DNA of 64,000 nt from Lineus longissimus (GCF_910592395.1 NC_088311.1:7442501-7506500); one strand, 5' to 3'. Positions 41,801-54,695 are shown, counted from the first letter of the stretch. Program-made: numbers and translations. The notes: a model not told the origin generated them from the letters alone.

Positions 41801-43917
41801 AATTGTATAAATGTTTCGAGCCAATCTGGAGAGAGGTTCAAATTTCAACAACACGTTGTTTTAGGCATATTAGTCATTCAATCCGACCAAAATTTCTGAA
41901 CTAACAGCAAATAATTCACAGATAACATATTTACCTCATCATTAAATAGTGAGCAAACAGCGTGCCGTGACTAGGAGAGAGGTTATGAGAGAAAATCCAG
42001 TTTTTACCACCCTGCAGAAGAAAAAAAGTTAGTTAATACAGGAAATTGACAACTAATGAATTCCTTTTCATTTACGCCGACAAGGAAATTAATACCTTTT
42101 AATTGTTTAATTGGTATGGCTGAGGACATACACAATATAATTTACATACATGTACTTTGTGATCAATTTGTGACAGTTCTACTATACACTTTGATAAGGA
42201 GCCACGGTGGTAGACTTAAACCATCAAACTTTTTAAGAATTCAATGCAGATGCAGAATGTCACACCTCATTTTACTTACAGATATAGCATCCTTGGTGCA
42301 TGATTCAATAATGGGCTGGACAATTGTGTCAAGTTCTTCCATAGGGACATCACATTCTTTCAGCAACTTCTGGAGCTGATCTTCCTTTGCCTTCAAAATG
42401 GCTTCATCAATCTGGACCTGTAAAATTAATCATTGATAATTTGGAACTCAGCGGAGTAAAAAAGTGTATACACAGAAATCTCTGCTTAACCAAAGTCACT
42501 GATTGCACTATCTACTCCGGGTGTTGAATTAAAAAATCACAAAATGTTTGTAAATTCAACTCAATCATTTTTTTCTGATTTGACAAGAAGTTGATTTTCA
42601 TTTGAGGCTTTCTTCCTGGACAGTGCAATTTTCTTGTGAAATGGACTACGTGTCTAGTCATAGAGAAAAAATTGTGTGATATACAGAAGAGAGACTCTGA
42701 TGCACTTGCCTGTTGTTGGGACATGAAACTCTGATACTGAGCAGCCAGATTCTGTTCACTCTGTTTGATCTGAGCAGACGTCTGTTCCTGTTGTTGTTGA
42801 ATCTGCTGCTGTAACTGTTGGATTTGTTGCTGCAGCTGTGGAATCTCGTTGTTTGGTTGCCATGACGACACGGGTATAGTTGGTGGTGGTATAATTGGTG
42901 GAGGCTGGACAATGTGAGCAAGTTTTTGCTTTTCCTGGGCCAAGAAAACTGAAAAACGGATAATGTTACAATGAAATGAAAATTCATTGAAAGATGATCA
43001 TTATAATTTATATCTTCTACAAATCAGTACATCCAGAATTCATAAAGAATTCTTTGTCTGGCTATAAATTTTACTAAAAAGCAATGATCAAATCGACCTC
43101 AACAAAAATCTGAGCTCATGATCTGATAAGAATAAAATTGAGTATATATTTCAATGATATTGAGATACTCACTGGCTTGCTCTGTGTTGACTTTACACTG
43201 GTAATAGTTGAAATGTTCACCACCAAAAAGGAAGGAAAACCTGGGGTTATCCTTCTGTTTTTGTTTGGTCATCTGTTCAAATTCCGGTCCATTTCGTGCA
43301 ACAAAATTTGCCAACTTGTCAATGATGTTCTTTAGATCTGGATCTGAAATAAGAAAAGAAACTGGTGACTGTTGATGATTAAATGTTTATCTGGAGCTTG
43401 CCAAATCCTGGATGAAAAGACATATAAAGTATATGTTGTGCACCCGATTATGCAAGGTTTGCGTCATTTGCTGGCACTGTTACTGTTAGCTGATTGGTTA
43501 GTTTGAGACTTGAGTTATGTGCAAACCCTACCATCACTCAGCATCGGCATATCTGTAATCTGGGATGGGACCGAAGTCACTGCCGACAGCAGATAGAAAA
43601 CAAAGGAAAACACCCGATCTGGTTACCAGTCGTCTCTATGGTTATGCCAAAACAGCAGATAAACAATTTTGTATGTACAAAGGGCAGGCCAACTTCATGA
43701 CTTAGTAAGTTGGAGCGGACTGGACTGACATTGGGATTGGCAAATCATGAAATGAAAATCAAAATCTTGAAGTTTTTGGCACCACACAGTTTTACTTTTT
43801 TTCGAGTTTCAAGGGTCAAGGTGGATTTAATTGTACAAAGAAAGAAGGTAGACTAAATGTCTTATCAGATTAACTCGAATGATTAAACATACCATCAGGG
43901 GGTTTGGCTAAATCCAT
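35891..43917 (-). CDS. CHERP: CHERP, SURP/CID/RS/G-patch splicing-associated protein, complete
   Basis: Twenty exons on the minus strand: 43893-43917, 43173-43343, 42710-42948, 42280-42417, 41935-42011, 41618-41692, 41225-41336, 41078-41128, 40765-40803, 40297-40489, 40049-40110, 39895-39954, 39456-39648, 38656-38897, 38162-38295, 37682-37876, 37194-37319, 36825-36907, 36194-36363 and 35891-35941. They sum to 2,436 bp, 811 codons plus stop, with all phases matching. Human CHERP is slightly longer. Domains: SURP (~14-57, NGPEFEQM and FSFLFGGE), a glutamine-rich coil (~100-145), a CTD-interaction domain (~150-296), proline-rich and GP-repeat regions (~374-550), the LDPKDIRLPPPMPPSERLLA block, RS repeats (~640-710) and a G-patch. 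The family binds U2 snRNP-associated factors and the RNA polymerase II tail and influences splicing. Two introns start with GC. The final exon is a choice: if the last GC intron is not used, translation would stop at 36152 instead. Confidence 0.95.
36194..36907 (-). CDS. CHERP: CHERP exons 18-19 (G-patch)
   Basis: Exon 18 (36825-36907) ends LGEENKGHKLLKKM and exon 19 (36194-36363) continues GWSGSGLGASEQG, so the G-patch glycines are split by a phase-1 intron at KKM-G-W. It then reads RMDMYKGIGINIQDPFEQFR, the conserved CHERP C-terminal block. G-patches recruit and activate DEAH helicases in splicing. Confidence 0.93.
41078..42417 (-). CDS. CHERP: CHERP exons 4-8 (CTD-interaction domain)
   Basis: Five exons (42280-42417, 41935-42011, 41618-41692, 41225-41336, 41078-41128) encode a helical CID-type domain. 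It contains IIESCTKDAIS, GGKNWIFSHNLSPSHGTLFA, TKLHLIYLINDVLHH and LLTLWEQNKYF, in the order seen in human CHERP. CID domains bind phosphorylated RNA polymerase II tail peptides; that activity is family knowledge, not visible here. Confidence 0.93.
43173..43343 (-). CDS. CHERP: CHERP exon 2 (SURP module)
   Basis: Encodes DPDLKNIIDKLANFVARNGP followed by EFEQMTKQKQKDNPRFSFLF and GGEHFNYYQCK. This is the SURP (SWAP) fold, in which the NGPEFE and FLF segments are the signature. SURP modules contact other splicing factors such as SF1. Acceptor TTTCAG, donor GTGAGT. Confidence 0.95.
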
Positions 43918-44391
43918 GATTTTAATGTGTAAAAACTAAGCAAATTTTCAGAAAAATTACAGGAAGCGTCACATACAAAAGTGCGCATGCGTGAAAGGAA
44001 GTGACACACAGTTTCTCTTCACAAAGGTACTGCCACTGCCCACACGCATAGCCCTCTGCGACTTGTTTTTGTAAAAAACGACACCATTTTGTACCCAATA
44101 TCAAGATCGAAATGATTCAAATATCTGGTCTTTTTCTCCCCTAGAAATTAAATTCATAGCGGAAAAATTATATTGTCATACTTATTGACCATTTAAAATA
44201 TGAACAATTGAGTTTTATGTTCAATTAAAGTCGATATTGTAAGAACTATATTTTGTATCGTTACAGTAAAGTACGTGAATAGTCAGTATTATTCATACAC
44301 TCAAAGGGGCTTGTGCAGCGTTGTTGGAAAAGCCTAATCTCAGGGAGGAGCGCGAATTTTAAACCTTTGATTTCTGTCATTCTTCTGTAAA
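43918..44391. promoter_or_regulatory. Divergent promoter between CHERP and the unknown plus-strand gene
   Basis: Only 474 bp separate the two ATGs. An NRF1-like palindrome, tgcgcatgcgt, lies at 43982-43992 and an ETS-like site, aggaagtgac, at 43996-44005, side by side and near the CHERP start. No TATA box was evident for either gene. A shared bidirectional promoter is the simplest reading. Confidence 0.6.
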
Positions 44392-46754
44392 ATGCCTTCT
44401 GGAAGATGTTTTGGCTTTTCATTGAAGTGTGGGGAAGACTATTTAATAGAATATACAAAAGAAAAACAGTATTATGTAGAGAGTGACTTGAATATTCCTG
44501 AAATATCATATTATTTGCCTACTTCAGAGTTGGTTAGTGGAGAAGCAGAAACACAGGTGATTCACTCTCTCAGTCATCGGGTTTAAAAAGTCAAGTTAAA
44601 AGACATCTTTGTGCAATATGTGAGAGCTGTTGTCTCAAATGTACATGTAAAAAGCATCTACCAGCCCAGCCGGTGGGCATCTTTGATTCGACTTAGAGGA
44701 AATGCACTGACTGGACGCTTTATTTTAGACTAATAGACAACTCCCTTACTCCACCTATAGTATAGTAAAATAGTTGTAATACCAATGCCCATTCTTCTGG
44801 ATGTCTGTTAGCCTAAATGGTCTAGGCTATCTGTATTTATCTAATTTTTGAATTTCCATTTTATTTCAGTCATGGCCTGTGACACCGTATAAGATCATAC
44901 TGTCACCTTCACACTCGAAGTGGGTGACCTGTTGGTATGAGGTGTATTGTGATGGTGCATATGTGTGGAACAAACCTCTTTCTGGAGGGAAAGTCTTGTG
45001 AGTAGACCTGTATGTAAGGTATTTAAAGGTGGTACAATTATAGCCCGTCTCTGTCATGACGTGGATGTCTCTTGAAATTAATGGCGAGTTCTTTTTTTCT
45101 TTTTGATGATCAGAAGTGGCAACTTGTTTTTGATAATTGATATTTATTATATTTCACTTCAGTACAATTGATGGTTTCACCAAAGATGGCGTTAATAGAG
45201 AGCTGCTTTTTTCTCTGCCTCGTTTTGCTAGGAATGTGGTAAATAGGTTTTTTACTGTAAATACTTTGATTTTGAATCACTCGTGTCAGTTTTTATTTTG
45301 GGGGAAAAGGAATCATCTTCCTTTATGCCCAAATTTGTTCAAAAGTCTTCTAATTTTTTTTCTGGTAGTTTCTTGGATGAGACATAATGAGTTGGAACTC
45401 CATGCTTCCACAAGTCGCCTTGCAGGCTTCAATAATGGGAGCACGTTGCTGGGTCTGTTATAATAATGCCATGCCGCCATAATAGTTTTGATTATGTTAA
45501 TTATTCCTTTCACAATACTCTTTCAGACTGACCAAGTCGAGAGCGAGAGGCTTTCGGATATTGGAAGTATCACAATCAAATGCATCGAAGCAAAGTGCGA
45601 GGGTGTGAGGATGCAGCAGTTTAACAGCACAAAAGACTTCTCCAACAAAGAGAGCATGAAAGGTGCTGGAGATGGCTTTGAGCAGGCCACCAAAAGGGAC
45701 TGCAGCAGGGTTGATGGAGGTAAATGTCTCAGTGCAGGGTTGCTGCCACGATTCGTTTTGAGGGTACTTTTTGTGTGTGTGTGGGGGGGGGGGGGCTAGT
45801 CAAACCCACAGTGGCATTGTCCTTCATGTAAACCTTTCTGATTGGTTCTATTTGACATCAAACTCTGCTCAAACAGAGCTCATCACCTATTTTGATCTTT
45901 TTTCACAGATGCTTCAAATAAGTATGACAGAAATACAGAAATACACTATTGTCAGAGAAGAACTATTGTTTTAACACATTGATTGAATGAGAGAAATGAT
46001 TTACTTCAGGCAATCAGGGTCTCACAACAACAAAGTCAGGGAGGGAGAATTTCCGCTTCAGGGAATCCAATCGACCAACCTGCCGCCCAATGATGAGATT
46101 TCGGCGTGGTCGACTCCTTGAGACCCTGACCATCAACTACCGGATGAAGCAGTGTCTGATTGACATGGGTCTTATTGCGGGACAAGATGGGGTAAGGTCA
46201 TCATTTGTCAACATTGCAACATTGGTTGTTATCAGTGTTGGCTCAACCTTGAAGCTAATATGTATTGGGCATGCAGATTATTTTCAGACTTGTAGGCTTA
46301 TTCTATTTTGATTTTTCAGATGGTTGCCCCTGTCATTCAACCAAGGCTCACAAGCTCAGTAAAAGTAAAGACATCGCAATCTCCTGCAGTCTCACCAGAG
46401 GACATAAAAAAGGCCATAAAAATCAAACGTGAGAAAGACGTCATCGACGAAACATTATCGAAAATGAAAGAACTGAACCTCACTTCGATGTCAGTTGTCG
46501 ACTCCAAGAAACACATCAAGGAGGAACTGATCACACGCATGAATGAACACGGGAAGGAAGAAAAGTTCATCATTCGACACAACAATATGACCATCCCGGA
46601 GAAACGTATCATTCACATTGACGATGATATCCAGATCATTGAGGACTTGGATGACAGTGTGGTGTACATTGGCGATGATGACTGTTACATCGTCGATGGC
46701 CCAACTGAGGTGATTCCCTATATGGAACTGCACGATGAGAGTATTCTGGAATAA
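44392..46754 (+). CDS. Unknown protein with basic middle and acidic SIM-like C-terminus, complete (392 aa)
   Basis: Six plus-strand exons: 44392-44556, 44870-44997, 45163-45238, 45527-45719, 46010-46191 and 46320-46754. They sum to 1,179 bp, 392 codons plus stop, with phases matching and GT-AG introns throughout. The first half has a beta-rich look: WVTCWYEVYCDGAYVWNKP, then FTIDGFTKDGVNRELLF, then IGSITIKCIEAKCEG, followed by FSNKESMKGAGDGFEQATKR. This loosely resembles the pattern of DUF7918-type domains, a guess I cannot test. The middle is arginine-rich (RPMMRFRRGRLLETLTINYR). The C-terminus has ψKxE sites (IKRE, IKEE) and alternating hydrophobic and acidic runs (RIIHIDDDIQIIEDL, VVYIGDDDCYIVDG) like SUMO-interacting motifs. 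A nuclear, SUMO-linked role is inference. It is divergent from CHERP. Confidence 0.85.
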
Positions 46755-48617
46755 GGACTGATGTGTTATCGAGAAGAATTTTAAAGAATTGTGGACAAGA
46801 AAACATTCCTTTTGGTTTCTATATTGTATAATTTTCTTTGAAGTTTGTGTTGACAAAAAGAAGTTATTTGACTGCCAAATTTGATTTCTGGCATGAATCA
46901 TTTGTGTATTGATTATCGAAATGATGGATCGTGATAATTCGTTCAACATTTGTTTAATTTTATTGTTATGTAGTTCAGGGATCTCTTGCAGGTGAGTCCT
47001 GTTTTAATGAAGAGGACGCGCATCAAAAATCATTTACGACTCCCTTTCTGACTTCAAATTTGAGAGTGAATTACCATTATCGAGCAAGAACTTTAATTTA
47101 ACTGGTGTCAATGTTCATTCAGTTGGATTAAAGAACATTTTCATGTTGATAAACTACATGTATCTGTAAACGAATGCTTCAATTTCAAAATTGGACTTGT
47201 GCGTAAGGGGATATTATGAAGTCATACTTCAAGTTGTCCTGCCGCCTCAATACTTGGCATATGATTTCAGTACATGTATATCCTTCCTATGAACAGGTCC
47301 AATTAGAAATTATATCAAAAGTTATTGTTCACATACAAGTGATTTAATCAGTATGAAAACTTTCATCAGTTTGATTAAATAGAAGTACCACTGTAATGCT
47401 GTCACAAAGTTGAAGTTGGATTGGAAGTCGTAATGGTGTGCAACCTCTATATTGTGAATGTAAAGTACTTTGCTTTGATCCAATTGATATTATTTTGTGA
47501 TTGTCTTCCTAAATTTTAAATGTTGCTGTAATGTCAGTCTAGTATAGTAATCCCAAAGTTCATGAATCTCAGGTGAGCACATGGTCAGCGGACCATTTCA
47601 TATGAATAAATGTCTAGTCATTGGGTCATTACAGAAAATTCACTTAATACTGTAAACTTGGAAGTATTTGCGGCCATTTTATTTTGTTTATTTATTTTAA
47701 AAATTACAGCTTTTCCTTTATACCTTTAATTTAGCATTGTGTCAGCTCGGTAACAGTAATTTAAAGTAGATTTTTTGCAGTTATAATGTGTGTTTTTGCG
47801 ACTAAATGATATCTGCTCATGCTAAAAACATGAGAGAGAAAAAGGCCCACACATATTTCTGGGTTTACAGTTCTTGTCGGTCACATGTCCAGAGACCGCG
47901 ATCACATGTCCAGAGACCAACTTATGAGATTGCTCTGTTTTTGTAAAAATATTGAACTTGGTATTAAATTTACAATCATTTCCGTCTGTCTAAAAAGTGT
48001 TGTGTTGGATAATTTGTCGAAAGTTTTGTAGATGTACCGTACTTTGTGCGTGTCTTTGTAATTGAGTTTGATGCAGCGTTGATTGTGTTCATAGCATTGT
48101 CACATTGAGTTTGCATCTGATAGCTGAAACCCCAAGATTTTTGCAGACATTCATTTCTGGCAAATTGAAAAAAAACAAGGTGTTATGTCAGTTTTATTTA
48201 GCATTTTGAAAGTATCTGTAATTTCAATGTAATTTAGTTTGCTACCTTTGGGTTTATACTATTTATACTAACAAGTTGTCATCAAAAGGATTATGTATGG
48301 GAATAGTGTCACTTTTCGGTATCTTTTGTGCATTGATATCAATTATGCGATTGCCCTGTCTGAATCTTGTCTCTTTTCATTCCCAATCGAGGCATCGGGC
48401 GTGGTTGGTACAAGGTGTTGTGAAAACTTATTATTTTGGAAAAAAAAACTTCATGTAATCTGATACAGTCCTTTTCGTTCCTTTCTGTTAAATAACAATC
48501 CAGGACGCACTTTATGAGAGCCTGATCCAGGCAAACGTACTTCATGTGAAAACATTGTTACTTTTGAACATTTTGTACCTAGCATAAATACAGTATATAT
48601 TTTTTAGCGGAAATAAA
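46755..48617 (+). other. 3' UTR of the unknown gene, with polyadenylation signal
   Basis: AT-rich, stop-rich sequence after the TAA at 46752-46754, with a canonical AATAAA at 48612-48617. There is no earlier signal that I favour, so the 3' UTR would be about 1.9 kb. It contains a tandem duplication of 'tcacatgtccagagacc' near 47881-47919. Confidence 0.5.
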
Positions 48618-51600
48618 ATTCTAAACAAAAATAGCTGAGTTCCTGTCATTTCTTTTTGCCATAAAGAAAGGGTGGATGAAAAATTATCAATTTTCGTTTA
48701 GAATGTGAATATTGTTTGGGCTCATGACCTCACTGATTTTTTTGTAACTGCAACAGAGCCTTTTGATCTCTAACTAACATTTCGAGATTGTTTGTCTCCC
48801 CTGGTGTGGTGAAATGGGGAATGAGGTTGAGACTGCACTGCGCCATGTATGAAGGGGAGGGCAAATCCATCATTGGCCGAAAGTCATTTCTGCAGGTAAC
48901 AATTTAGAGCGACGGTAAAATACATGGGCCCTTTAATAGGGATGGAACACAGAAATGTCCTCGTTTTTCACTTTGAACAGAGTGACAAGTTCATGTACTA
49001 CAGGGTTGCCCAGAATTATTTTCCCTCAGAAGTGTATTCTGAGTATTGGATTGCCCTGATTGTCTCTCTTGTGCAAGTTTGTGCAATTTATTGTCCAGCC
49101 TAGTGTATCGGATCTTATTCTCCGTCCTGTGACAGGTTTTGAACTTGTCTGAGGGCCACTTCCCCAGTTTGTGTGCTCAATCCCAGGATAGGTGACCCCA
49201 ATTGTGGCTGCCGCATATCATCATTTGCCATTATCTTTAATACGTCTTCATCAGCACATAAAGATAGGAAGATAAACAGAAGTACCATTATTCATATTTT
49301 ATTATACAAAGTTGCATCGATCATGACATATAATTTACTTTATTGGTTTAGAAGCCAACAACACATTTGAAATTAAAACCTCTCATCAATATACACTTAT
49401 AAAGGTCAGCGTTGCTTATTTTCAAAAACTTTATAGACTCATGCATGACTTGAGAAACTTGAGGACTTCCATGGACATGAGAAATCCTTAGAAATCTTTT
49501 TTCAGAAAAATTTAGAACTTTAAAAAATAGGGGCACCCCTCACAAATGAAATTGATCTCGGCATATATTGATGATCCAACCCCTTCAAGGGGAAGAAGCA
49601 TAAATTACAGCATGCTCTCACTAATGTGACAGTATGAAAAAGCTTCATGGTAATTACATGGAAAAAACAAAAACCCATCTGAATCGGCTATTTAATAGGG
49701 TGACTTCCTTGTAGAAATTACACCCATTATTCCACCTGGAAATTCATCAGTTCATTTCTATGGAAAAAATTCTCTTAACGCTGTAAATGCTTGTGGTTTA
49801 CATTAGTGATCATTGTATCTACATTTTTAACAACATAAACTCATTCACAGACCTTATAGGGTTAATCAAATACACCGAAAAATATGAAAATGTAAATCAG
49901 GCACCAGATTTAAACAAATTGCTTTATTACATGTCGCTCAGGCTCACATTCAAATTTTATCAGATTGAATAATCATTTCCTGTAGTTACTATTGAATCAT
50001 CTGTAGTTTATTTCTGACCATTGTCTCCAAAGTTATGGCAATCACTATTGGAGAGGGACTGATGGGGGTCTGCACCAATGCAGTGGTCTGGTGGTGGACA
50101 ATGCAACCCTTGAGATTGTGCAAGTGTAAGTGACCAGGTGAGTGCTGTCTCTGACTACGCTGAGCACCGACTTGGTGCGTGTATTTTAAGAAAAGTTTCT
50201 TTAGGGAAATAGGTTCATCGGTGGACCTGCTATATGAGATATCAAATTGGTGTGGCCTAATCTTACGTTATTCCTATTCCTATCCAAATGGCAGAGGGTG
50301 AGGCATTGAAGCAAAAGCATTTGAGCAAAGGCAACACTCATGTTCTATCTTATTGTGTAATAATTCATGCACCACATTATTAAAGCACAGAGACTAACTT
50401 CGTGCCTACATATTAGAAATAGCATACGTTTACAAAAGTGGTTTCAGAAAAGCATTATGCTACAAGATGTATAAACAATAATCAATTATTTTTCTGATGA
50501 ACATCTTTACTTCGTTGAGGACCCTATTCACTATGTATACCTGAAAGAGTGTAATCAACGACTTTGAGAAAAGATATTGAAACAGTGTCCACCTTTTTGC
50601 CTACTTAACTCCCTTGAAGTTTGACACGACATGCACTTATACACGTAAAACTGGGATTACATAGAAGTCACATTTCCAGTGTCACATGTCACTTGGATGT
50701 TTGTTCACCTCCTGAGATTCAGGGTTTTTTTTCCACTCCTTTATACAAATATCATTCATTTGAAATATCAAGAGCGAGATCGAGATTATAATGTACGGTA
50801 ACCCACTAGAATACGAGATGATTTGTTCATTGTCATTCACTTCGACTTCAAAACATAACGAGACAGTATGAGTGGCGGGTGAAAGTGACAAGTGAACGAC
50901 CACACAGCCAGCTACTTAGAAATGACTTGTTGCATATGCCACGTTACAAGTGACAACCTCAACTCAATGTAAATCCACTAAAAGTGACGTGTTGCAGCTC
51001 ACCATGTTAACTACATGTAAACCTGGTCCAACTGAAAAGTGACATGTTACACGTGACAATGTTAATTCTATGTAAATCCAGGCCACCAAAAGAGACACAT
51101 TACAAATTTCAATGTTAACTCTATGTTACCCAGCCTAACTCAAAATTGACATGTTACAAGACTAGTGGCAATGTTAAGTCTATGTAAACCCAGCCTAGTT
51201 AACAAACCACTTCATTGACACTCTTGGTTAAAGTTTGAGTTACCGGTACAATTTAGAGAGGTCTAGACACTACTTGAAATGATGTGACAGCATAGAAGGA
51301 ATGAAATAGTTATAAATAGTATATATACAGGTACATTATGTTCCACAGAGGTTGAGATGACAAACGTACTAAAATGCATCACATCGTAAATAGAGTTGCA
51401 CATATTATGATCATTGAAAAGTCCACTAAGATTTTGATTGCCATCAATAATTCAGAGTTGCACATTTCCATACTGCAGTGCAATTTCTGATAGGTGTCGA
51501 GAGGACCGTTCACATGGTATCATACTGCTAAAGGAAATAAGTTCTGAAGGGGTTATGTGGACAAATGATATTCTCCTGAGAAAGCAGGATCGACCAACAC

Positions 51601-54600
51601 TTAAACACCCATCCCATCAAATGCAAAACATTACAGTGACAATGCCTGGCATTTCCCCAAGATTTCACCTCAAAAGTCGGGTTGCTATCACAACTACCAA
51701 AACAAAAGACAGCGGGCAACCATGTGCCCTGCGATGGCATGATTGGCAATATCACCAACAAATCGAGGGAAATACTATGTCTTGATAAGATCTTTTGATA
51801 GTTTCACCACACTACATGATCACCTGGCCAGAACAATAGCGAAGAGATAAACAATCAACTGGCATGGATGAAGAATTGCATTGATAAACCACTGAAAGTA
51901 AAGGTTTGCAAGAAGCCTTTCTCGTCTCAAGGTCAGGCTGTACATGTAATTTGATACGTGGAGTAATACATTATACACATTTACATACTGCAGGAATGCA
52001 GAATCATCATATACATGTATCGATCTCCTTTGCCAATACTCAAACCAAATCGCCCTAAATACCAGAGTTTTGAGCTCAATTTGGGTACCACAAGACAAAT
52101 GTTGGTGCTCAGTAAAAGGTAGGAGAAAAGGTCAGTTTCTCATTTGGTAAGAAGCAAATGAGGATTATCTCTCAAAGAAAACTTAAAAACTCACATGGCC
52201 CATTTAATGATAACATGATATAACATGCTGCCTCTAATTTAAATGGTATCACATGAGCTCCTTTGAATACTTTCTCCATTTGTATTTAATGTCTCTGGGG
52301 GAATTTGAGTAAAAAGTGATTTTTTTTCATTCCACAGTAATAATGCTTCTTTAAATGAACCTGCATGGTCACGGCATTGGATAGCCATGAAAAATAAGCA
52401 AAATTACAAAATATAAAAGGATATACAAATAGTCACCATTCAAAAAGACAGTTATGAGACAACAGACATTTCTTAAAATAAAATAAACTAATCTAGATTT
52501 AATTTATTTTACAAATTCGGGTGCTCAAAATGTTTTTGCAGAATTAAGCCAGCTTCACAGTACGGTATATTACTTTATAGACTCAGTGAGAACCAGGTCC
52601 TAGGACAGGCCAAGGTGGTGAATGTTGGTTACGTTACGCCGGTTTTGTCGTCACAGGACTCTTTCATCACTGCCAAGTTTCCGTGTTCATTTCCTTATTC
52701 GATGGATTTTACCTTTTCTTTAGAAGACACAGGAATGAAAGCCTGTCACCACCTGGCACATGTCAAAACACATTGTATGGTCTTTGGCAAGTGTTATTGT
52801 CGAAAAATTACACCGCCAAATATCAAGCCAGCACAACCAGCTTTAATGAAATGTATAAAAGTTTAACAAATAGATCATAAACACCAACACTATCATAGTA
52901 CTGAGTTTGAACAACATCTACCTGACTTCTTTCTATAAAATGGGGTGTAAGGATTTCAGCCATGAGTGCATAGCAATATAGCGTTTTTTACACTTATTTA
53001 CCCTCGATGACAAAAAGAAACCACACATGATTTTTTTAAGAAAGTAAAAATAGGACAAGAGCGTGACTTGGTTTCACCTTGAAAATAACACACCACATAA
53101 CTTAGCAATAGAAGAGAGTAGAAATAGGAATTCCTCAGAGCGTTTTCAATCCAAATTTTAACAAGATTTTCACAAAGTTTACTTGTCCCAAAAACCAGTA
53201 AATATACCGGTATGCCAAAATACATCTAAAAGTGCCTCTGAGAGATTGGCTAGTTGCACTTCATGTCAAGAGCCAGATCCAGATCCAGAACAGACACTTA
53301 GATGTTGCACGAAATAAATATATAAAAATGTTAACGACGTTAAGAAAGAAACAAAATGAGAAACCTCTCACTAGAAGTTCAGAAGTCTGACAAAAGTGAG
53401 AACGATTTTACGGACAGTTACTGAACAGAGAATTGAGAAAAGTCTTTCTCCTTTTCATTTTTTACCTATCCTGTGTCTTGTTTTTAGCCTTTTCCTCTCA
53501 ATAGTCTTTTATGCCAAGCAAGCAGACCTCATATTATAATTCAACTGCAAAACTATGCATTTAGTTGAGGTCAAGAGAAAATTTCATTCATTAGGCATTT
53601 CTGTAGATTATAGAGGAAATAAATGAAACCCTTCGACACAAGTTCAGGCGGTCAGCAAAAATCTGTATTTCAACATGGAGTGTTATGTTTTTTATCAGTA
53701 GCTAACATACAAGTTTACCCGTCGTTATGCAGGTTTTTATAGCTAAGCATATAGGACCAGTGACTCTAGTCCCCATGGACTTACATCCAGAAGTGCTTTC
53801 ACATTTATATTTACATCACCTTCTTAGAACGCTTAACACCATCTGATTACAACATCCAATCCCCCAGGTCAACTAGAGCCGTGAAGAACAATTTTACATC
53901 ATAAATGGTACAAAATAATCTGTACACATACATGACATAAGTAAGCCTGAGCATGGGCTAATCTCAAACAGACAATCCGCGCATATGCAAGAATTTCAGG
54001 CACAAAAACCAAATCTGTGCATATCGGCAACTTTCAGGGATTTTTCCCTCCAGACAGAAAGCCTGACTAGACCTGGTGATAAATCGCAGCATGAAATCAT
54101 GCTGTATCACCAGGCTTCGACTAATGATTCTACAAGCTAGTGGAATCCTACTGAATGCACTCATTAAGTGACGAAACCCGCTGAGCTGAAAGTTGTCTTT
54201 TGTGAACAGATTTTAGTACTACATGTAACGTGAAATGAACTGCAAGCATAGACTGTTGAATGTATACTTGTGCACCACTGCAATATAAACTGCTTTAAAG
54301 ACTGAGAGTGGCTTTATATGAATCCAACCCCCTTTTTCAAGCATCTTTCTCAGAAAACCTCTTGAAAAACATTAAAGAAATGCAGTGTTTCAAGTCGGGA
54401 GGGTCAGAGCGTTTCCTTGCCTACAGTTGAAAATGTCTTGTAATAACATTAACGCCTAGGATGCAAAGGTTTTTTCATCTTCAACGTCAAGAGCGCCATG
54501 ACTTTGGATATTCTAAAACTTTCTCCAACTGGCTTGTATTTAGATATACTACCCCTCAATGAGGATGAGTAGCTCACGAAATGGAGTTCACTTTGTACTC

Positions 54601-54695
54601 TCAGTCCTTAAAGAGCAAAGAAAGCAGAAAGACAGCCTGAGGTGAATATTCTGAAGCTAATCTCTTTAAAAGTCTGTAATATTATGTGTCCAGCT
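48618..54695. other. Intergenic region and probable 3' UTR of the Src42A-type gene
   Basis: No gene recognised. The two flanking genes point towards each other here. The longest frame (51438-51785, 115 codons) has no family resemblance or splice context. A degenerate minisatellite lies at 50920-51198. The minus-strand part next to 54695 must include the 3' UTR of the kinase, whose end I could not place. Confidence 0.5.
50920..51198. repeat. Degenerate ~55-bp tandem repeat, about five copies
   Basis: The phrases 'tgac.tgtt(a/g)c', 'aatgttaa.tctatgtaaa' and 'ccagcc' recur with a 52-62 bp period. Unit starts are near 50923, 50985, 51041, 51093 and 51148. Copies are diverged and no coding frame spans them. 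Confidence 0.7.

Noticed and set aside
45780-45797. Run of G after (gt)n
   Set aside because: A simple-sequence tract in an intron, with no other structure seen.
45909-45975. Alternative exon after exon 4 of the unknown gene, acceptor TTTCACAG
   Set aside because: It is in phase but reaches a stop after about 22 residues and has no usable donor; the exon at 46010 gives a long conserved-looking continuation. It could be a minor truncating isoform.
46491-46949. 152-codon open frame on the minus strand
   Set aside because: It is antisense to the last exon of the unknown gene, whose plus-strand frame has matched splice phases.
51438-51785. 115-codon plus-strand open frame between the convergent genes
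   Set aside because: No family resemblance, no start context and no splice partners; likely chance or 3' UTR.
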